Origin: Rahnella inusitata_A
Lineage (GTDB): Bacteria > Pseudomonadota > Gammaproteobacteria > Enterobacterales > Enterobacteriaceae
Direction of reading: 5' to 3'
Assembly (NCBI RefSeq): GCF_965118895.1
Contig: NZ_CBCPJJ010000025.1
Location: 62,001-126,000 of the forward strand
DNA length: 64,000 nt
Below, piece by piece: positions 59,338 through 64,000 of the stretch (positions are counted from its first letter, which is position 1; each line of letters opens with the position of its first letter). A model generated the notes under the pieces. That model ran no database searches. It was given only the letters and a program-made list of their open reading frames with translations, and was not told the origin of the DNA. The translations under genes and the position numbers were made by a program.

Positions 59338-60501
59338 TCAGATGCGTTCAAACACGGTCGCGATACCCTGACCTAAACCGATACACATGGTGGCGACACC
59401 AAACTGCACATCGCGGCCTTCCATCAGGTTCAGCAGGGTTGTGGAAATACGTGAACCCGAACATCCCAGCGGATGTCCCAGGGCAATTGCGCCGCCGTTG
59501 AGATTAACGCGCTCTTCCATGGTTTCCAGCAAACCCAAATCTTTCACGCACGGCAGAGCCTGAGCGGCAAACGCTTCATTGAGTTCGAACAGGCCGATAT
59601 CCTCAACGCTTAGCCCGGCGCGTTTAAGCGCCAGTCGCGTGGCAGGAACCGGGCCGTAACCCATAATCGACGGATCGCAGCCGACCACCGCCATCGCACG
59701 AATCCGTGCGCGGGCTTTCAGGCCGAGTGATTTCGCGTGGGATTCGCTCATCAGCAGCATTGCCGAAGCGCCGTCGGAGAGTGCCGATGAGGTCCCTGCG
59801 GTAACGGTGCCGTTAACCGGGTCGAATGCCGGACGCAGCGCGGACAGCGTCGCGACCGTGGTTTCCGGGCGGATGACTTCGTCAAAATCATAACGGGTCA
59901 GTACGCCTTCTGCGTTGTGGCCTTCGGTCGGGACAATTTCTTTAGCAAAGTGACCGGCAAGCGTCGCGGCATGAGCCCGCTGGTGCGAACGCGCAGCGAA
60001 TTCATCCTGCATTTCACGGCTGATGTGGTGCATTTTCGCCAGCATTTCGGCGGTCAGCCCCATCATTCCCGCTGCTTTCGCCACGGTTTTGCTCAGGCCT
60101 GGATGAAAATCCACGCCGTGATTCATCGGCACGTGGCCCATATGTTCCACGCCACCAATCAAACTGACCTGTGCATCACCGACCATAATGGCGCGTGCCG
60201 CGTCATGCAGTGCCTGCATCGACGAGCCGCACAGACGGTTCACGGTGGTAGCCGGTACGCTGTGAGGGATCTCCGCCAGCAAGGCCGCGTTGCGCGCAAT
60301 GTTGAAGCCCTGCTCCAGCGTCTGCTGAACGCAGCCCCAGTAGATATCATCAATATCTTTGGCATTCAGCGCCGGATTGCGCGCCAGTACGGCACGCATC
60401 AGATGCGCGGATAAATCTTCAGCCCTGACGTGGCGGAATGCGCCGCCTTTCGAACGACCCATCGGCGTGCGGACTGCATCAACTATGACTACGTTTTCCA
60501 T
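59338..60501 (-). CDS. fadA: 3-ketoacyl-CoA thiolase FadA
   Basis: 387 residues. Nucleophile Cys in NRLCGSSMQAL, and GHPLGCSG and CIGLGQG with the catalytic His and second Cys near the C terminus. Beta subunit of the aerobic fatty-acid oxidation complex; releases acetyl-CoA from 3-ketoacyl-CoA. It lies 11 bases after the fadB stop. Confidence 0.96.
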   Translation of the reverse strand: MENVVIVDAVRTPMGRSKGGAFRHVRAEDLSAHLMRAVLARNPALNAKDIDDIYWGCVQQTLEQGFNIARNAALLAEIPHSVPATTVNRLCGSSMQALHDAARAIMVGDAQVSLIGGVEHMGHVPMNHGVDFHPGLSKTVAKAAGMMGLTAEMLAKMHHISREMQDEFAARSHQRAHAATLAGHFAKEIVPTEGHNAEGVLTRYDFDEVIRPETTVATLSALRPAFDPVNGTVTAGTSSALSDGASAMLLMSESHAKSLGLKARARIRAMAVVGCDPSIMGYGPVPATRLALKRAGLSVEDIGLFELNEAFAAQALPCVKDLGLLETMEERVNLNGGAIALGHPLGCSGSRISTTLLNLMEGRDVQFGVATMCIGLGQGIATVFERI

Positions 60502-60512
60502 GATTTCGGTCC

Positions 60513-62705
60513 TTATGCCTGATTACCGGTGCTGATGTTTTCCAGCGGAGCCGCAACCGGGTAGTAACTTTCATTGGTTTGCGCTTTGGCGCGAAGCCCG
60601 TCCGGTGCCTGATACATCGGCCCCAGGTGCGCGTATTGTTCGGTCATTTTGAGATATTCTGCCGTACCGATCGTATCGAGATAACGGAACGGGCCGCCGT
60701 GGAACGGAGGGAAACCGATGCCGTACACCAGCGCCATATCCGCTTCGGCAGGGCTTGCGATGATGCCTTCTTCGAAGCAGCGCACCACTTCGTTAATCAT
60801 CGGGATCATCATGCGGGCGATGATGTCCTGCGGTGAGAAGTCAGCGTGGGCCGGTTTGAGATTTTCAGCCAGCAGGCTGAGCGCCTGTTCATCCACTTCT
60901 TTACGCGGTTTACCTTTGCTGTCTTCGCTGTAACGGTAGAAACCCAGCTGATTTTTTTGGCCAAAACGGTGGTTATCGAACAAGACGTCCACGGCGTCAC
61001 GGTAGTCTCGCGCCATACGCTGCGGGAATCCGGCCGCCATGACCGCCTGCGCGTGATGCGCGGTATCGATACCGACCACGTCCAGCAGATATGCCGGGCC
61101 CATCGGCCAGCCGAACTGTTTTTCCATCACTTTGTCGATCTGGCGGAAATCTGCGCCATCACGTAGCAGTAAACTAAAGCCGGAGAAGTACGGGAACAGT
61201 ACGCGGTTGACGAAAAATCCCGGGCAGTCGTTGACCACAATCGGCGTTTTACCCATGGTCAGCGCGTAAGAGACGATTCGCGACAGCGTTTTATCTGAGG
61301 TTTTCGCGCCACGAACAATTTCCACCAGCGGCATACGATGTACCGGGTTGAAGAAGTGCATGCCGCAGAAGTTTTCCGGGCGTTTTAGCGAGGAAGCCAA
61401 CTGATCGATAGGAATGGTTGATGTGTTTGAGGCCAGAACAGTATCGGCGTCGAGTAACGATTCGGCTTCGGCCAGCACTGCGGCTTTCACTTTTGGATTT
61501 TCCACTACGGCTTCGACTACCACGTTGGCGCGTTCGATACCGCTGTAATCCAGCGTCGGGTGAATGGTCGAGAGCACTTTCGCCATCTTCAGTCCGTCGA
61601 GTTTTCCGCGCTCGAGTTGTTTGTTGAGCAACTTGGCCGCTTCGTTCATGCCAAGCGTCAGGGACTGGTCATTAATGTCTTTCATAATAACCGGCACACC
61701 TTTCAGCGCGGACTGGTAAGCGATTCCGCCACCCATAATGCCTGCGCCCAGCACGGCAGCCTGCACCGGTTTTTCGCTGTTATGCGCCAGTTTTTTGGCT
61801 TTGGCTTTGACGAACTGATCGTTAAGGAAAATGCTGACCAGCGCGCGCGCCTCTTTTGACTGCGCGAGGGGGACAAAGCTGGCGGTTTCCAGTTTAAGAG
61901 CTTCGTCGCGGCCAAGGCGCGCGGCGGCTTCGATGGTTTTGACCGCAGTCATCGGTGCCGGATAGTGTTTGCCTGCATTCTGCATGACCATGCTTTTCGC
62001 CACGCTGAAACTCATTGCCGCTTCGATCTGGCTGAGTTTGAGCGGCAGGCGTTTCGGGTCACGGCGGCTTTGCCATTCCAGTTTGCCGTCAACCGCTTGT
62101 CTGAGCATGGAGATCCCTGCGTCGCGCAGCGTATCGGCATCAACCACCGCATCGACCAACCCGACTTTCAGCGCTTCTTTCCCGCTGATATTTTTACCTG
62201 CGGCGATAATTTCCAGGGCGCTGTCGGTACCAATCAGGCGCGGTAAACGAACGGAACCGCCGAAGCCCGGCATAATCCCTAAACTGGTTTCTGGCAAACC
62301 AATGCGCGCGTCGGCGGTGCTGATCCTAAAATCAGTTGCCAGCACGCATTCGCAGCCGCCGCCCAGCGCATAACCGCTAATGGCAGAAAGCGTCGGCACC
62401 GGTAAATCTTCCAGCCGGTTAAAAATGCTGTTGGCAAAATTCAGCCACTCATGCAGTTTCTCCGCTGGCGCGTTGAACAGGGACAAAAATTCAGTGATGT
62501 CGGCACCGACAATAAAAGCCGGTTTCGCTGAGCTGAGCAGCAACCCTTTCAGGTCAGACTGCTTTTCGAGTACCGCAATCGCCTCGCCTAAGCTGGCGAC
62601 CGTTTGGGTATCAAGCTTATTCACCGAACCTGGAGCGTCGAACACCAGCTCCGCGATACCGCCGTCGAGCCAGTGCAGGTGTAATGTTTCGCCTTGGTAA
62701 AGCAT
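60513..62705 (-). CDS. fadB: Fatty-acid oxidation multifunctional protein FadB
   Basis: 730 residues from MLYQGETLHL (CAGGAG upstream; the longer frame to 62723 is not conserved). The N-terminal crotonase domain has enoyl-CoA hydratase residues in GYALGGGCECVL and LPETSLGIMPGFGGS. The middle has an NAD-binding GAGIMGGGIA, and the C-terminal half is 3-hydroxyacyl-CoA dehydrogenase (MHFFNPVHRMPLVE). It carries out hydration and dehydrogenation steps before FadA. Confidence 0.96.
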   Translation of the reverse strand: MLYQGETLHLHWLDGGIAELVFDAPGSVNKLDTQTVASLGEAIAVLEKQSDLKGLLLSSAKPAFIVGADITEFLSLFNAPAEKLHEWLNFANSIFNRLEDLPVPTLSAISGYALGGGCECVLATDFRISTADARIGLPETSLGIMPGFGGSVRLPRLIGTDSALEIIAAGKNISGKEALKVGLVDAVVDADTLRDAGISMLRQAVDGKLEWQSRRDPKRLPLKLSQIEAAMSFSVAKSMVMQNAGKHYPAPMTAVKTIEAAARLGRDEALKLETASFVPLAQSKEARALVSIFLNDQFVKAKAKKLAHNSEKPVQAAVLGAGIMGGGIAYQSALKGVPVIMKDINDQSLTLGMNEAAKLLNKQLERGKLDGLKMAKVLSTIHPTLDYSGIERANVVVEAVVENPKVKAAVLAEAESLLDADTVLASNTSTIPIDQLASSLKRPENFCGMHFFNPVHRMPLVEIVRGAKTSDKTLSRIVSYALTMGKTPIVVNDCPGFFVNRVLFPYFSGFSLLLRDGADFRQIDKVMEKQFGWPMGPAYLLDVVGIDTAHHAQAVMAAGFPQRMARDYRDAVDVLFDNHRFGQKNQLGFYRYSEDSKGKPRKEVDEQALSLLAENLKPAHADFSPQDIIARMMIPMINEVVRCFEEGIIASPAEADMALVYGIGFPPFHGGPFRYLDTIGTAEYLKMTEQYAHLGPMYQAPDGLRAKAQTNESYYPVAAPLENISTGNQA

Positions 62706-62731
62706 GTGTCTCTCCTGAATCATCTGGGATG

Positions 62732-62748
62732 ATCTGGTATGACCAGAT
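62732..62748 (-). promoter_or_regulatory. FadR operator of fadBA
   Basis: ATCTGGTATGACCAGAT, a 17-bp palindrome with perfect 7-base arms, fits the FadR consensus AnCTGGTCnGACCAGnT well. It lies 27-43 bases upstream of the fadB ATG, the expected repressor position. Confidence 0.85.
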
Positions 62749-62894
62749 GCTTTCGAGTGTGGTTATTATGTTAATAATTTGCAAATGAGATGTGTTTTAT
62801 TTGCAGGCAAGATCACAAACCTTCCGGGACTATGGCAGGCGTGAGGCTGTGATAAGATGCTGCATCGTCTTTCCGGTGAAAAAAGGACAGTTGG

Positions 62895-64000
62895 ATGGAA
62901 TCGCTTACTACGCTTTATAAAGAACATATCGCCACGTTGCAGTCGCGTGCCCGCGAAATTCTGCAACGTTCTCAGCTTGATGCGTTACTCATTCACTCTG
63001 GTGAACTGATAACGACCTTCCTTGATGACCACAGTTATCCCTTCAAAGTGAATCCGCAGTTTAAAGCCTGGGTGCCGGTCACCAAAGTGCCGAACTGCTG
63101 GTTGTGGGTCGACGGTGTAAATGCGCCAAAGCTGTGGTTCTATTCGCCGGTGGATTACTGGCACAGCCATGAGCCGCTGCCGGATTCGTTCTGGACCAAA
63201 GAGGTCGTCATTACGCCGCTGGCCAATGTCGATGATATCAAAGGTCAACTGCCGGTGGATTTGAAGCGCGTAGGTTATATCGGTTCAAGCCAAGATCGCG
63301 CTATCAGCATGGGCGTGCCCGCAGCTAATGTGAACCCGAAAGCGGTGCTGGATTTCCTGCATTATCATCGTTCGTACAAAACCGGCTATGAGCTGGCCTG
63401 TATGCGTGAAGCGCAGAAAGTGGCAGTCAGCGGGCATCGTGCGGCGAAGGAAGCGTTCCTGTCCGGCATGAGCGAGTTTGATATCAATCTGGCGTATCTC
63501 ACCGCCACTGGCCACCGCGATACCGATGTGCCGTATGACAACATTGTCGCGCTGAACGAACATGCTTCCGTGCTGCATTACACCACCCTTGATAACCAGC
63601 CGCCGTCCGAGATGCGCAGCTTCCTGCTGGATGCCGGTGCGGAGTACAACGGTTATGCTGCTGACCTTACCCGCACCTATGCCGGAAAACCGGACAGTGA
63701 TTTCGGTGCGCTGGTAAAAGATCTCAATACCGAGCAACTGGCTTTAATTGACTCGATTAAGTCTGGCGTGCGCTATACCGACTATCATGTTCAGATGCAT
63801 CACCGTATCGCCAAACTATTGAAAGCGCACAAGCTGGTGCTGGATATCAGTGAAGACGCGATGGTTGAACAAAATCTGACCGGCCCATTCCTGCCGCATG
63901 GTCTTGGGCATCCGCTGGGATTGCAGGTGCATGACGTCGCTGGCTTTATGCAGGACGATAAAGGTACCCATCAGGCTGCGCCTTCACAGTATCCGTATCT
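62895..64000 (+). CDS. pepQ: Xaa-Pro dipeptidase PepQ, 5' part
   Basis: The frame runs from ATG 62895 (GGACAG upstream) to the window end, 368 complete codons of about 443. The N-terminal half is a creatinase-like domain (DALLIHSGEL, DDHSYPFKVNPQFKAWVPV). The M24 metallopeptidase half begins near residue 165, with metal-binding Asp in LLDAGAEYNGYAADLTRT and His in LPHGLGHPLGLQVHD. It cleaves dipeptides with C-terminal Pro and some organophosphate esters. Diverges from fadB as in E. coli. Confidence 0.95.
   Translation, partial: MESLTTLYKEHIATLQSRAREILQRSQLDALLIHSGELITTFLDDHSYPFKVNPQFKAWVPVTKVPNCWLWVDGVNAPKLWFYSPVDYWHSHEPLPDSFWTKEVVITPLANVDDIKGQLPVDLKRVGYIGSSQDRAISMGVPAANVNPKAVLDFLHYHRSYKTGYELACMREAQKVAVSGHRAAKEAFLSGMSEFDINLAYLTATGHRDTDVPYDNIVALNEHASVLHYTTLDNQPPSEMRSFLLDAGAEYNGYAADLTRTYAGKPDSDFGALVKDLNTEQLALIDSIKSGVRYTDYHVQMHHRIAKLLKAHKLVLDISEDAMVEQNLTGPFLPHGLGHPLGLQVHDVAGFMQDDKGTHQAAPSQYPY

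Overview
The window is a stretch of enterobacterial chromosome made almost entirely of core genes, with two small accessory insertions. Gene content and protein likeness are closest to Escherichia coli families. The arrangement and extra genes fit Yersiniaceae (Rahnella, Serratia or Ewingella-like) better than Escherichia; this assignment is by memory of synteny, not by search. There are no rRNA or tRNA genes, no CRISPR array, and no phage or insertion-sequence genes that I can see.

Layout. 1-1.2 kb: end of pldB, then yigL. 1.3-2.6 kb: a solitary glpT with a GlpR operator. 3.0-14.5 kb: the block dcrB, yhhQ, tusA, zntA, yhhN, yhhM, yhhL, rsmD, ftsYEX, rpoH, panM. It carries a preQ1-I-type riboswitch candidate before yhhQ, a ZntR-type promoter before zntA and a sigma-E promoter before rpoH. 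14.9-26.4 kb: two nutrient-uptake operons, livKHMGF (branched-chain amino acids) and ugpBAECQ (glycerol 3-phosphate and phosphodiesters, with a Pho box), separated by an aminotransferase gene. Each operon has a palindromic repeat element between its binding-protein gene and its first permease gene. 26.4-27.4 kb: an AT-rich two-gene islet, a truncated toxin-like protein followed by a DUF1240 membrane protein. 27.5-32.2 kb: yhhA, bioP, metR, metE with MetJ and MetR sites. 32.4-42.7 kb: a catabolic island with an SDR dehydrogenase, the AraC regulator YijO, the Frw PTS, the glycyl-radical enzyme PflD with its activase PflC, the multidomain PTS protein PtsA, and the aldolase FsaB. This matches the E. 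coli anhydroglycolysis route for 1,5-anhydromannitol. 42.8-47.8 kb: dlhH, katE, udp (with two CRP sites in CytR geometry) and a DedA protein. 47.9-59.2 kb: rmuC, ubiE-ubiJ-ubiB, tatABC, tatD, rfaH, pepE, ubiD, fre. 59.3-64 kb: fadBA with a FadR operator, diverging from pepQ, which runs off the window.

How the genes work together. Several blocks are functional units: FtsY-FtsE-FtsX (membrane targeting and division) next to sigma-32; ubiquinone biosynthesis (UbiE, UbiJ, UbiB, UbiD) around the Tat translocase; phosphate-starvation uptake by Ugp; methionine synthesis under MetR and MetJ; and beta-oxidation under FadR. Compared with E. coli, the 86-minute order pldB-yigL-bioP-metR-metE-dlhH-udp-rmuC-ubiE-tat-ubiD-fre-fadAB-pepQ is kept. 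It is interrupted by the 77-minute block (dcrB to yhhA), the 89-minute frw/pfl/ptsA block, katE, a dedA-family gene and pepE.
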